Shown: positions 17,056-27,472 of the stretch, in pieces
How positions within the stretch are numbered: the first letter of the stretch is position 1
Layout: the number at the start of each line of letters is the position of its first letter
Translations under genes and position numbers: made by a program
Assembly: GCF_014395225.1 (NCBI RefSeq)
Contig: NZ_CP060723.1
Location: 4,898,001 to 4,962,000 of the forward strand
DNA: 64,000 bases
Origin: Pedobacter roseus
GTDB lineage: Bacteria > Bacteroidota > Bacteroidia > Sphingobacteriales > Sphingobacteriaceae
Reading direction: 5' to 3'
The notes under the pieces: generated by a model
The model's input: the letters and a program-made list of their open reading frames with translations, nothing else
What the model was told of the DNA's origin: nothing
Databases searched by the model: none

Positions 17056-20000
17056 TTAATTCAGCGTAAACCTTAAACTAAAACCGAAATTACTGAACGA
17101 AGTATTAAAAGTTTGCGAGGTGTAAGGCTTTGTAATGTTCGAATCGTAAAATAATTTGATATTAAACTTCTGGTTTAACACATAATCAACACTTGGTCTT
17201 AAACTGATGTTTTTTGCTCCTGATGAAACTTCTGCTTCGGTAATATCTGCGCGGTAAATAACCGTTTTGTTATCGCGGATGGCCACGTCCAGTTTAAAAT
17301 CCATGTTGTTGTCCATTTTCAGGCTTTTAAACCATCCAAATGGAAAACGGAATTTATTGGTCCGGTAGCCCAAACCTAAAACCATATTGTTTTCTGATAA
17401 CTGCGCCAATTGACTGTTTGATAAACTCAAACCCAGTAATCTCGAACGGTTTAATTCGAAAGAGGCGGTCAGGTTATTTTTAAACCTGGTATCTACCCCA
17501 ACCAATGGTGCAAAATACTCTGAAACGGTTACCTGCGCAAACTGATACTCTGGCAGGAAGTTATTGTTTACGTCCCTGCTGCTCGAAGCGCCGTTGGTTT
17601 CCTGATAGCGCAATAATGAGTTAAAGCCATTGATATTATAGGCCGAACGGTAACCATGCCTGATATCAACAGATGAGAATTTATCGGCAATAAAAGGGAT
17701 ACTTGTTAAGCCACTATAAGTTAAATTCCAGTTTGGAAGCGGTATTTTAGGGAAGGCATTCATTTTTGAGTTACTTGCATCTTTCCCTGAATATGCCGCC
17801 ATAAAAGCAGAAATAATTACATCCTGACTTTCTTTGCTGTAACCATCTGCATAACCTCCACTAATACCTGATGAGTTAGGGTTTTGGGCGCCTAACCTTC
17901 TCGAAATAATTATCCGGTTGGCCATAAACTGGTTAAACAGGCTCGAAACAGTACTTGAGTTTTTCTCTTTAAAAGCTGTACCGATAGCAATATATGAAAT
18001 GCTGTAATCGCCTGTGGTAATGGCACTTAAATTTTCGAATGAGGATACACTGGCCACATACCTAAAATTGGTAGAGAAATTTCTGGTTTGCGCTTTATTT
18101 GCCTTTAAAGTAATCCGTAGGTCTTTAAACGGCTCTATCTGTCCGGTAAGTTGAAAATCTTCGCGGAGTGTATTTACATATAACTGGTTTTGCAGGGTAT
18201 CGGTAGTTAGCCATCCATTACCCAGCGCCATTTCGCGGATATCGCGCTGACTACCAAAAACAAAGCCTAAACCTGGTGCCCCGGTAGCTTTATCGAGACC
18301 AAAAAACTGCGTTGTTGGCATATAACCTGGCAAGAAAATACCTTTGGTTTGCACGTAACTGGCATTAACATTTTTTAAACTCGTTAACAGGTTAATGAAA
18401 AACTTCTTTGCCTTACTGCCGTCCTGATCGTTGCCAGTGTTACGGATAAAACCAAACTTATTGTACAAGGTGGTTAGGTTTAGTGTTGGGTTTACCTGGA
18501 TCGTTCTACTGTTCTGCACGGTATTACCCAAATTAATATTTGGATCGCGTAATGTAGAAAGTGGCTCGGTTTGCCAGTTAAAGTTGGTACCATAACGTGT
18601 TTTAACCGTAACCCAATTTAAACCCGGAATTTTATCGATCGGCAGGTTATAGGTTACATTTAAATTATGGTTATAATCGGTAGTACGGCCCAAACGCTTT
18701 AAATTCTGCCAAACAGTATCGCGTTTTAATCCCTCAACTCTTCCATCTGGTTCATCGATAATCGAATAGTTTGTGGCGTTAAAATCTAACTGTAACGAGC
18801 GGGTAAGGTTCCAGGCGATACCATAAACGCGGCTCATGGTAAAGTTCTTGTTAAAGGTGGTACCATAACCGTTTCGGTAAAGGCTAATGGTATTATTCGG
18901 GTCGTTATTCCTTAACGTATTTTCTGAATATAAGCGGTCTACATCAATCCTAAAATTAATGGCACTTGGAAAAATACTAAAGTTAAAATCCTTTAACAAA
19001 GCAAGCATATTCGATTTGATAATTTTTTCGAAAGGTGCTATGGTTTTCGCTTCTTTAGAATAACTGTATTGTAAAGATGCCCTATAGGTATTCTGGATAC
19101 TGCTTTGGTTAATAAAATCGCGGTGATTATACTGGGTGTAAGCATAACTGGCTGCAAAGTTTTCAATATCCCAAAGGTGGACTGGTTTACTGGTGTTCAC
19201 ACGATCTTTCCGCACATTGGTAAAGTTAATGCCCCTTCTAACCGTATAATCCTGTGCAAAATTTAAGATTGAATCTTTTTGCGCTTTGGTTGATTGGTCT
19301 AAAGCATTTTTCAGTTCGATATCCGGCGTTCTTGGATTGTATTGTGGGGTAGAAACCTGTTTTGAATAACTTACGAACATCGGGATTTTTACACCTGATT
19401 TTTGTGGCAGGAATTTACCTAATTCCATTGCCGAAGAAACATCCAGTAATACATTATCAGCACGGTTTCTTTCGCTCACTTTCGAATCGATAGAACCAAA
19501 ACCAACAGTAGATTTGCTGCCAGATATATTTACATCGGCAAAATCTGCCAGTTTTAAGTTTAATCTTCCTGTTGCGGCCCAGCCACCTTTCTCGTCAAAT
19601 TCAGTTAATCTTAATTCGTTAAACCAAACCAAAGCACTTTTATCCTGACCGTCGTCGCGGATACCATCATCAGTGGCGGCACGTAATGGGTTTTTAATCC
19701 CCACCATGTAAACCCTCACCTTACTCATATCGGGCTGTCCTTTAACCACAATTGTTCTCGCCCCATCGGTATAGGTAAAAGGAACATTGGTTGGCCAGGG
19801 CTGCCCGTTAGCCAATTTAGCCACATTACGGGCCAGCTTGGCATTCTGGAAAAGTGTTAAATCGATATCCATCCTATTGGCTTCCGGCCATATCGCGTCA
19901 GGATCGCTTGTTCCGGGATTAGTAACCTTTAAAGGCATTACATATTCGTAATAGTTATCCTGGTTATCGGTACCGATCCTTAAAAAGGCCGAAACATCGT

Positions 20001-23000
20001 TATCACTTAAAAGCTGGTTATTAACCGCCTCTGCGTGCACAAACATTTCCAGGTGTTTGTAAGACCTGAAATCGCTGTAGGCAGTTTTAAATGCCGCCCT
20101 GCCATAACCATCTCTTAACGATTTAACGGTAACAGATAAAGATTGCTCATTTAACCTGGTATCGCCACGGTAGTTACTGTAATCACGCTCACGTAAAATA
20201 CCTGGAGGCGTTACGTAAGGGATTGGCGAGCGTTTACCGTTTTCTTCGATATTTACAGTAGATACTTCAATGGTAGAATTATCAGGGGTTAAAGCGGGTA
20301 AAGATGGATCAACAATTACCTGAGCGGCAACGTTAGAGGCATTATATTCTCTCCATTCGCCACGGATCAACTGTAGTTTAGCGAAACGCAATACCGCAGT
20401 ATCAGCGAAGTTGGTCATAAACATCCTGAAAAAACGGATCGATTTAAAATCCTGGATGCCGCCAACCTTGTCCTGATATTGACCAATCGGAATCCTGAAC
20501 TGATACCAGGTAACGGCCTGTGTATTTCCGTTAGCCAATTTAACCTGCGAAGTTACTTTATCGGTAATGAAGTTCTGTCCAACATTTAGATCTCCGGGAC
20601 GGATAGAAACTTTATATTGAAAGTATTCATCGCTTTGGGTCATGTTATTATCGCGGTTGATATCCTCCCCGTCAGGTAAGGAAGTAGAAGCCGAATTTTC
20701 GAGACCTAATTCAGCCTGCGATTGCTGTGAAGTTTTTGAGTTACCCTCTGTTCCGTTATATTTTTCGTAACGTTTAAGGATACCGGCATTGATCTGATCT
20801 AAAGCTGGTCCCCTGAAATAAGTGTAATTATCTGATGATGGATCGGCATCAAGTGCTGTAGCAGCAGTAGCATTTAACTGCCCTTTGATCTGGGTGATTG
20901 CCGCAGCAAATTTTATTTTTTCATCTGCATCCGATAGTCCGTCTAAACCAACATCCTGTGCACGGCGCGAATCGGGATTGTTATCAAAAGCCTGTACTAC
21001 TGGTTGTAATCGTGGTACGCGGCCCCAAACGGTTTCTTCGTATTTACTGGGATCGTTTGAAGCCGGTAAACCATTTTCCAATGATTTTCTTCCATCTTTA
21101 AGGATATCTTCGGAGATATTACCTAAATTGAAATACATATCACCACCGGCAGAATTTGGTTTGTAGATAAATGGATCCATTACCCAAAGCTCGATAAAGC
21201 CCACATTTAAGGCTTCGAAATCGTTGGTTTCGATTTTCCGCTGAAAACCGCCCCAGTTATTTCTAGGCTGTAATAAAGATCCGTCAGGTCTAAAATCGGT
21301 AGTACGGAAGTTGTATGGTCCTCTAACGGTTGGGTAGTAGGCAACATCAAGGGTGGTAATGTTTAAGGCCTGCCCCGTTGCTGTTTCTTTAAAAGGAAAA
21401 ACTTCCTGCTCAATTACTTCCCTTACATAATGGTTGGAAAGTTCGTTCCGGTTGTTTCGGATATTGGCCGGAGTAGTAGATGCAGCTGAATTATAAAAAG
21501 TAGGATCGATGTTATAAAAGGCTATTCTTGCACGGTTGTAGCCATAAGATAAATCATTGGATTTGTTCGATTCGCTGAAAAGTTGCGGCGTGCCCGACAG
21601 CTGCCAGGCGATAGCGCTCTTTAAATCGATCACTGATCTTGATGCCTCGAAATCATCTAAATAACTTACCCCGTTTTTACTTCCGGCAAAATTCAGTGCC
21701 CTTGGGTGACCGGGAATCAGTTGTGCAAACTCTCCATAAAAAGTTACGCTTGATGGCGCTTTGGTTGAAATGAACGGAAGTTTATCAACCAGTTTTGTTA
21801 AAAACCTTGAAGGTGAGCTATAATTGATATCTGCTCCCCAGATGGTATTCGAAATGGGCTCTTCACCGATATTCACCTTTTGGGTGAGTGGTTTTTCGGT
21901 AAGGTTCATGATGGTACCCCCCAGGTTTAGCTTATTGTTTACGCGATAATCTAAACGGGTTCCGAAAAGTGAACGTTGCTGCAGTCCAAAAAGTTCGTTA
22001 TTCTCGGTGGTAATCCGAATCGGCTGACCAGAAATTAAAAGGGCCTGGTTGATGATACTTACACGGCCGCCTTGATAATCGACTGTAAAATCTACTCCCT
22101 CGGTTAATGGCATGGTGCCGGCGAAAACCTTTACTGATCCTTCAGGAACATTAATGGCATTTAAGCTAAATTCAGAAGAAATATCTGATTGGTAATTTAC
22201 TTTAATTACATACCTGTTCTGGTTCTGGAACAGTTGTTTGGCAATAGTCTGTGTCGAATCGTAAAGTGCGGTAAAGGCATATTTATTAATCAGGTTCTGT
22301 TCGCTTGGTAAAAACCTTGCAGCCAAATCTTTACCAAAAGGTTCAATCACCGGAAAGATAATCCTTCCATTTGCAGGATCAATGGTGATATAACCCGAAT
22401 TGGTATTGGTAATCAGTGAAGTTTGTCCGTTACTGCCTGTACCGAATAAACTGGCCTGGTTAGCATTGCTTGCTGTAGAATAAGAACCAAATGCATTATT
22501 GGCTGCCACAAAATCGAATACTCCATCCGGCCTGCGTTCATTTTGCTGGTTTAAACGGTCAAACTCGGTCAGGGCAATCCACTGTTTGTTGGCGGTATTT
22601 TGTCCTTCGGTCATCACCGGATTATCTACACCGGTTTCGTTATCAATGCGGTAAATATCGAGTTTAAAATTCTGACTGCTGATCTGGTATCCACCGATAG
22701 AATAGATGTTTTTCATCATCAGGTCCCAGGTTGGCAGTTGGATTTTAGTGGTTTCGTTCTTTAATAATTTGGTATAAAGTACTTTTGGGTTTGCAGCATC
22801 AAAAGGAATATCTGTAGAAAACTCACCCACCTGATATTCTACGCCATTATAGGTATAACGGTAAGCCACAGCCAAAACCTCATCAGCATTTAAAGGATTA
22901 TTTAAGGATAAATATCCCAATTGTGGCTGAAAAGTGAACTCGCGTTCGGTTAATTTCCGGGCGTAAACCAGTTTGGCAAAGTTATCGGTATTACTGGTGT

Positions 23001-24258
23001 TAACCGGGGTGTTCTGGAAGAAAGAAAGAATGGCATTAGAGTTGGTTTGCCTTGCCGCGCCTCCCTGAAAAGCATTTAACTGTGCAATTAAGTTATTGGA
23101 TTGTTGCGGAAAACCTGTTGCGGTTGTTCCGGCTGGAAGGCCTGAGGTTCCGCCTGTAAGCAGATTGTTGTTAAATGGCACATTTTCGCCTAAATCCATT
23201 AAACCCAGCACATCCCTCGAGTCGTTGGTATTACCTGCTTTATTGGTAATCCAAACCTCTATTTTGGTGATCTGGATCGGCGAGGTAATAATGGGTGCGT
23301 TAGCCAGGTTTTTATTATAGTTGTTCCTGAAATATTGCGACAGAAAATAGTGTTTATTGGCCTCGTAATTATCGATGCTTACCGTTGTGGTATTTTGCTG
23401 TGCCCCATTGGTAATCTTGATTTCTCTCGATTGTGATTTTTGCTGGGTATAAACACTGGTTACATTTAAACGGCCAAATTTCAGTTGGGTCTTAATACCG
23501 AATAGGGCCTGTGTTCCGGTAATTAATGAGGTATTTAAAGGTAAACTTACATTACCTGCTTCAATTTTTTGAATTATATCATCTGCTCCACCGGTATAAT
23601 CGAGTTTGATCTGATTTTCAAAATCGAACTGTGCCTCGGTATTGTAATTACTTTTGATCTTTAGTTTGGTTCCGATATTTCCAACCAGATCCATCTGGAT
23701 CCTTTGGTTAAAATCGAAATTGGTCTGCACCCGCTGTCTTTCGTTAAAAAGCGGGTTTTCATTTTTATTTATCCGGCCTAAAAAAGTAAGTTCGGCCTCT
23801 CCACGTGGCTGGATATCAATGGAGGTACCACCGAATAATTTTTCGAACGCTTTACTGTTTACCTGGATCTGCGGAATAATACCTGTACTGCGGTAATCGC
23901 TAACCTCGGCGTTTGAAATGCTGCGCCAATTGCCACGTTTGATCTCGCTGTTAACCAGCCTTTGGTACTCATCAATGGTTAAATACTGGGTATTTAAAAC
24001 AAACCGGTCGCCAATGATTTCTTTAACCACATAACGTTTGTTTTTAGCATCGTATTCTACAACGCGCCTTAAGTTATTTGGTGCCGGATAAAAGGGATTA
24101 ACGGCCGGACTAAGCCCCAGACGCTCTTTTTCTTTGAGTCCGAAGTTATTTTTTGGCGTAATGGTATCCGCTTTGCTTGGAACAACCTGGGAATAAGTGT
24201 TTTGAGAAGCAATTAAGAAAAGGGGGATGAGAAACAGAAATGTAGATATTCTCTTCAA
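17056..24258 (-). CDS. sprA: Type IX secretion outer-membrane translocon SprA
   Basis: The 2400-residue protein has the length of SprA (Sov in Porphyromonas), the giant beta-barrel through which T9SS cargo crosses the outer membrane and which gliding bacteria need. It has a signal peptide (MKRISTFLFLIPLFLIASQ...), repeats of family segments such as GRINKNENPLFNERQRVQTNFDF and SVTFYGEFAQLIPGHPRAL, and many aromatic strands ending in FSLRFTLN. The start is TTG, 11 bases after the ruvA stop. The only other in-frame option before a stop is CTG. It stands between ruvA and gcvH, the usual Bacteroidota neighbourhood. Other T9SS genes are not in the window. Confidence 0.95.
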   Translation of the reverse strand: MKRISTFLFLIPLFLIASQNTYSQVVPSKADTITPKNNFGLKEKERLGLSPAVNPFYPAPNNLRRVVEYDAKNKRYVVKEIIGDRFVLNTQYLTIDEYQRLVNSEIKRGNWRSISNAEVSDYRSTGIIPQIQVNSKAFEKLFGGTSIDIQPRGEAELTFLGRINKNENPLFNERQRVQTNFDFNQRIQMDLVGNIGTKLKIKSNYNTEAQFDFENQIKLDYTGGADDIIQKIEAGNVSLPLNTSLITGTQALFGIKTQLKFGRLNVTSVYTQQKSQSREIKITNGAQQNTTTVSIDNYEANKHYFLSQYFRNNYNKNLANAPIITSPIQITKIEVWITNKAGNTNDSRDVLGLMDLGENVPFNNNLLTGGTSGLPAGTTATGFPQQSNNLIAQLNAFQGGAARQTNSNAILSFFQNTPVNTSNTDNFAKLVYARKLTEREFTFQPQLGYLSLNNPLNADEVLAVAYRYTYNGVEYQVGEFSTDIPFDAANPKVLYTKLLKNETTKIQLPTWDLMMKNIYSIGGYQISSQNFKLDIYRIDNETGVDNPVMTEGQNTANKQWIALTEFDRLNQQNERRPDGVFDFVAANNAFGSYSTASNANQASLFGTGSNGQTSLITNTNSGYITIDPANGRIIFPVIEPFGKDLAARFLPSEQNLINKYAFTALYDSTQTIAKQLFQNQNRYVIKVNYQSDISSEFSLNAINVPEGSVKVFAGTMPLTEGVDFTVDYQGGRVSIINQALLISGQPIRITTENNELFGLQQRSLFGTRLDYRVNNKLNLGGTIMNLTEKPLTQKVNIGEEPISNTIWGADINYSSPSRFLTKLVDKLPFISTKAPSSVTFYGEFAQLIPGHPRALNFAGSKNGVSYLDDFEASRSVIDLKSAIAWQLSGTPQLFSESNKSNDLSYGYNRARIAFYNIDPTFYNSAASTTPANIRNNRNELSNHYVREVIEQEVFPFKETATGQALNITTLDVAYYPTVRGPYNFRTTDFRPDGSLLQPRNNWGGFQRKIETNDFEALNVGFIELWVMDPFIYKPNSAGGDMYFNLGNISEDILKDGRKSLENGLPASNDPSKYEETVWGRVPRLQPVVQAFDNNPDSRRAQDVGLDGLSDADEKIKFAAAITQIKGQLNATAATALDADPSSDNYTYFRGPALDQINAGILKRYEKYNGTEGNSKTSQQSQAELGLENSASTSLPDGEDINRDNNMTQSDEYFQYKVSIRPGDLNVGQNFITDKVTSQVKLANGNTQAVTWYQFRIPIGQYQDKVGGIQDFKSIRFFRMFMTNFADTAVLRFAKLQLIRGEWREYNASNVAAQVIVDPSLPALTPDNSTIEVSTVNIEENGKRSPIPYVTPPGILRERDYSNYRGDTRLNEQSLSVTVKSLRDGYGRAAFKTAYSDFRSYKHLEMFVHAEAVNNQLLSDNDVSAFLRIGTDNQDNYYEYVMPLKVTNPGTSDPDAIWPEANRMDIDLTLFQNAKLARNVAKLANGQPWPTNVPFTYTDGARTIVVKGQPDMSKVRVYMVGIKNPLRAATDDGIRDDGQDKSALVWFNELRLTEFDEKGGWAATGRLNLKLADFADVNISGSKSTVGFGSIDSKVSERNRADNVLLDVSSAMELGKFLPQKSGVKIPMFVSYSKQVSTPQYNPRTPDIELKNALDQSTKAQKDSILNFAQDYTVRRGINFTNVRKDRVNTSKPVHLWDIENFAASYAYTQYNHRDFINQSSIQNTYRASLQYSYSKEAKTIAPFEKIIKSNMLALLKDFNFSIFPSAINFRIDVDRLYSENTLRNNDPNNTISLYRNGYGTTFNKNFTMSRVYGIAWNLTRSLQLDFNATNYSIIDEPDGRVEGLKRDTVWQNLKRLGRTTDYNHNLNVTYNLPIDKIPGLNWVTVKTRYGTNFNWQTEPLSTLRDPNINLGNTVQNSRTIQVNPTLNLTTLYNKFGFIRNTGNDQDGSKAKKFFINLLTSLKNVNASYVQTKGIFLPGYMPTTQFFGLDKATGAPGLGFVFGSQRDIREMALGNGWLTTDTLQNQLYVNTLREDFQLTGQIEPFKDLRITLKANKAQTRNFSTNFRYVASVSSFENLSAITTGDYSISYIAIGTAFKEKNSSTVSSLFNQFMANRIIISRRLGAQNPNSSGISGGYADGYSKESQDVIISAFMAAYSGKDASNSKMNAFPKIPLPNWNLTYSGLTSIPFIADKFSSVDIRHGYRSAYNINGFNSLLRYQETNGASSSRDVNNNFLPEYQFAQVTVSEYFAPLVGVDTRFKNNLTASFELNRSRLLGLSLSNSQLAQLSENNMVLGLGYRTNKFRFPFGWFKSLKMDNNMDFKLDVAIRDNKTVIYRADITEAEVSSGAKNISLRPSVDYVLNQKFNIKLFYDSNITKPYTSQTFNTSFSNFGFSLRFTLN

Positions 24259-24269
24259 AGGCAGTTAGT

Positions 24270-24854
24270 CTATAAGGTTTTCAAAGCTTGTTTAATTAGT
24301 TGCTCTACCGAAAGTGTTCCCTCTGTCACTTTTAATATCTGGTCTATAGTTTTTTCGGCGGTTTGTTTGGCGAACCCGAGCATTACCAATGCAGATAACG
24401 CTTCATCTTTAACAGTATTGTGCTGAGGCATAGAAATTAATGAATCTGCCCCTTCTTTTTTCAGTTTGTCCTGTAGTTCCAAAACCAGGCGTTGTGCGGT
24501 TTTTGCACCAAGCCCCTTAATTCTCTGAATAAGAGGCAAATCTGCTTTAACAATTGCGGTCTGGATTTCAACAGGGGTAATGGACGATAAAATCATCCTG
24601 CCGGTATTCGGTCCAATTCCTGATACCGAAATCAAATGTAAAAATAAACGGCGTTCGCCCTCATCAGCGAAGCCGTATAATGTATGTGCGTCTTCTTTTA
24701 CATGCAGCCAGGTATAAAGTTTACACCTTTCTGCATCGTCCAAAGCGCTGTATGTATTTAAAGAAATGTTAATATGGTAGCCTATACCTCCGGCTTCAAC
24801 CACAACATAAGCTGGGTTTTTGAATGTCAATTTACCATCAATATAGGCGTACAT
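24270..24854 (-). CDS. ruvA: Holliday junction branch migration protein RuvA
   Basis: RuvA binds Holliday junctions and loads RuvB for branch migration. The 194-residue protein shows the OB-fold N-terminus (MYAYIDGKLTFKNPAYVVVEAGGIGYHINIS), the helix-hairpin-helix region (HLISVSGIGPNTGRMILSS and LPLIQRIKGLGAKTAQRLVLELQDKL) and the small C-terminal domain that touches RuvB (EALSALVMLGFAKQTAEKTI). It begins six bases after the maeB stop and precedes sprA, so the three are probably one transcript. Confidence 0.96.
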   Translation of the reverse strand: MYAYIDGKLTFKNPAYVVVEAGGIGYHINISLNTYSALDDAERCKLYTWLHVKEDAHTLYGFADEGERRLFLHLISVSGIGPNTGRMILSSITPVEIQTAIVKADLPLIQRIKGLGAKTAQRLVLELQDKLKKEGADSLISMPQHNTVKDEALSALVMLGFAKQTAEKTIDQILKVTEGTLSVEQLIKQALKTL

Positions 24855-24860
24855 GCAATT

Positions 24861-27182
24861 CTACTTTTTAGTTGTTTTTCCAAATATACCTTTTCGTTTT
24901 GATGTTTCAATTTCTTCTTTAGCCTGAACATCTACAACGGCAATGGTAACCATATTTACAATTTCGCGTACCGAACTACCTAATTGAACAATATGAACAG
25001 GTTTATTCAGTCCCAAAAGGATCGGTCCCACTGCTTCTGCACCACCAAGTTCTTGTAACAATTTGTATGCAATGTTTCCTGACTCAAGATTTGGGAACAC
25101 AAGCGTATTGGCCGGCGCATCAGCTAATGTACTAAAAGGAAAGTTATCTTTCAGCAACTCATTGTTAATCGCAAAATTTCCCTGCATCTCACCATCTACC
25201 ACAATTTCGGGGTGGTTTTTATGGAGCAGGTTAACGGTTTCCCTTACTTTATTCGGGGTTACACCATCGTTTGATCCAAAGTTTGAATACGATAAAAGTG
25301 CAATACGTGGTTTGATGTTAAACTGTTTTACCGATTTATCGATTAATAAAGTAATATCAACCAGTTCTTCTGCCGTTGGATCAACATTTACAGTGGTATC
25401 GCCAAAGAAAACAGGACCTTTTTTGGTCATCATCATGTACATACCAGCCACACGTTTCACCCCTGGTTTTACACCGATTACCTGTAAAGCAGGTTTAATG
25501 GTGGCGGCATAGTTTTTCGTTAAGCCCGAAATCATCGCATCAGCCTCACCAAACTCTACCATGGATGCTCCGTAGTAGTTACGGTCTCTCAATAATTTAG
25601 TTGCATCACGCATAGAAGAAACCCCTTTGCGCTGGCGTTTTTTGAAAAGCGCTTCGGCATATTGTTTGGTTTTATCCGGGTTCTGCATTTGATCGATAAT
25701 CTCAACACCTTCCAGCTCTAAAGCGTGTTCATCAATAATGGCCTGGATTTTTTCTCTGTTACCTAAAAGAATCGGAATAGCAATGTTGTCATCCTTTACA
25801 ATCTGGGCTGCTTTTAAGATTTTATAGTTATCAGCTTCGGCAAATACCACACGTTTAGGGGCCATTTTGGCTTTGGTGGTTACCGCCCTCATGATGGCGT
25901 CATCCAAACCTAAACGTTTCCTCAGCTCTTCATTATAAGCATCCCAGTCGGTAATGATTTTTCTGGCCACTCCGCTTTCAATTGCCGCTTTGGCCACAGC
26001 TGTAGAAACCTCGGTGATCAACCTGAAATCAACAGGTTTTGGAATGATGTAATCTTTACCAAATTTAAGGTTACGGGCATTGTAGGCGAGGTTAACCGCT
26101 TCTGGAACCGACTTTTTGGCCAGTTCGGCAATGGCTTTAACCGCAGCAATTTTCATGGCTTCGTTAATACTGGTTGCCCTAACATCCAGCGCTCCACGGA
26201 AAATATAAGGAAAACCCAATACATTGTTCACCTGGTTGGGATAATCAGAACGGCCGGTAGCCATAATGAGATCTTTACGGGTTTTAATGGCCAGCTCGTA
26301 GGCTATTTCCGGATTTGGATTGGCCATAGCAAAAACAATCGGGTTTTTGGCCATACCTACCAGCATTTCCGGAGAAATTACGTTTGCAGCCGAAAGTCCG
26401 ATGAAAACATCAGCGCCTTTCATGGCTTCTCCGATATTGGCAATATCTTTTCTGGTTGTTGCAAAGCTCATCCGGATATCATCCAGATCGGTGCGGTGGA
26501 TATCAATTAACCCATTGATATCGAACATCACCAAATTCTCTTTTTTAACCCCTAAACTGAGGTACATTTTAGAGCAGGAAACAGCTGCAGCACCAGCACC
26601 GCTTACTACCACCTGAATTTTATCGATTTTCTTTTTCTGGATTTCGCAGGCATTTAATAAGGCTGCACCAGAAATAATGGCTGTTCCGTGCTGGTCATCG
26701 TGCATTACAGGGATATTCATCTCCTGTTTTAAACGGCGCTCAATCTCGAAACACTCCGGAGCTTTGATATCCTCGAGGTTAATCCCCCCAAAAGTTGGCT
26801 CCAATGCTTTAACGATCTTTACAAAATCGTCTACATTTTCGGTATCCAGTTCTAAATCGAACACATCGATATCAGAAAATATTTTAAATAAAAGGCCTTT
26901 GCCTTCCATTACGGGCTTACCAGCCTCGGGACCGATGTTACCAAGGCCTAAAACAGCCGTTCCATTACTAATTACAGCAACTAAATTACCTTTTGCGGTA
27001 TATTTATAAACATCTTCTTTATTGTTTGCTATTTTTAAACAAGGCTCAGCAACTCCTGGAGAGTATGCCAGGGTTAAATCCCTTTGCGATGTTGTGGGTT
27101 TGGTGGGTACTACTTGTATCTTTCCCGGACGGCCTTGCGAGTGGTAATCCAACGCATCTTGCTTTCTATTCGTATTACTCAT
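24861..27182 (-). CDS. maeB: NADP-dependent malic enzyme with phosphotransacetylase-like domain
   Basis: The 773-residue protein joins a malic enzyme (residues about 1-420) to a C-terminal phosphate acetyl/butyryltransferase-like domain (about 430-760). The first part decarboxylates malate to pyruvate and makes NADPH, as seen in SPGVAEPCLKIANN, MEGKGLLFKIFSDIDVFDLE, the NAD(P)-binding VVSGAGAAAVSCSKMYL and GRSDYPNQVNNVLGFPYIFRGALDVRA. The second part usually acts as an acetyl-CoA-sensing regulatory domain rather than an enzyme. The length is that of MaeB. Transcription starts from a good -7 box at 27206-27213. It leads the ruvA-sprA run. Confidence 0.95.
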   Translation of the reverse strand: MSNTNRKQDALDYHSQGRPGKIQVVPTKPTTSQRDLTLAYSPGVAEPCLKIANNKEDVYKYTAKGNLVAVISNGTAVLGLGNIGPEAGKPVMEGKGLLFKIFSDIDVFDLELDTENVDDFVKIVKALEPTFGGINLEDIKAPECFEIERRLKQEMNIPVMHDDQHGTAIISGAALLNACEIQKKKIDKIQVVVSGAGAAAVSCSKMYLSLGVKKENLVMFDINGLIDIHRTDLDDIRMSFATTRKDIANIGEAMKGADVFIGLSAANVISPEMLVGMAKNPIVFAMANPNPEIAYELAIKTRKDLIMATGRSDYPNQVNNVLGFPYIFRGALDVRATSINEAMKIAAVKAIAELAKKSVPEAVNLAYNARNLKFGKDYIIPKPVDFRLITEVSTAVAKAAIESGVARKIITDWDAYNEELRKRLGLDDAIMRAVTTKAKMAPKRVVFAEADNYKILKAAQIVKDDNIAIPILLGNREKIQAIIDEHALELEGVEIIDQMQNPDKTKQYAEALFKKRQRKGVSSMRDATKLLRDRNYYGASMVEFGEADAMISGLTKNYAATIKPALQVIGVKPGVKRVAGMYMMMTKKGPVFFGDTTVNVDPTAEELVDITLLIDKSVKQFNIKPRIALLSYSNFGSNDGVTPNKVRETVNLLHKNHPEIVVDGEMQGNFAINNELLKDNFPFSTLADAPANTLVFPNLESGNIAYKLLQELGGAEAVGPILLGLNKPVHIVQLGSSVREIVNMVTIAVVDVQAKEEIETSKRKGIFGKTTKK

Positions 27183-27205
27183 TAAGTAACTTATTAGTGA
27201 CCGTG

Positions 27206-27213
27206 CAAAGGTA
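27206..27213 (-). promoter_or_regulatory. -7 promoter element of maeB
   Basis: TACCTTTG followed by C on the minus strand, a perfect -7 match, 24 bases before the ATG. It probably drives maeB-ruvA-sprA. Confidence 0.6.
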
Positions 27214-27332
27214 CAATTCTTTTTATGAGGCTTAAAATAAAAAGCCTTTCAAAAAAAGTTAAATAAAATGTGGGGCTAACAGATGTTAAGGTAATTACTT
27301 ATTAATCTGATTAGGGTGCCATATTGGTAGAT

Positions 27333-27435
27333 TGTCGTTTCGATCCCATAGCTATCGGATGAAGTGCAATCCTGAATATTCGAGAGAGAGATATTTGAAT
27401 AATTTTCGTAGATCTCTCCCTTATTGTAGAAATGA
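27333..27435. repeat. Dispersed intergenic repeat around GATAGCTATC-like palindrome (copy B)
   Basis: TCGTTTCGATCCCATAGCTATC with GAAGTGCAAT, related to copy A at 12757. It is followed by an imperfect inverted repeat (GAGAGAGATATTTGAAT against GATCTCTCCC). Nothing coding was seen between maeB and the transglycosylase gene. Confidence 0.4.
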
Positions 27436-27472
27436 AGACTGGTTTAGATAATGCGGCAAGATGAATATTAAT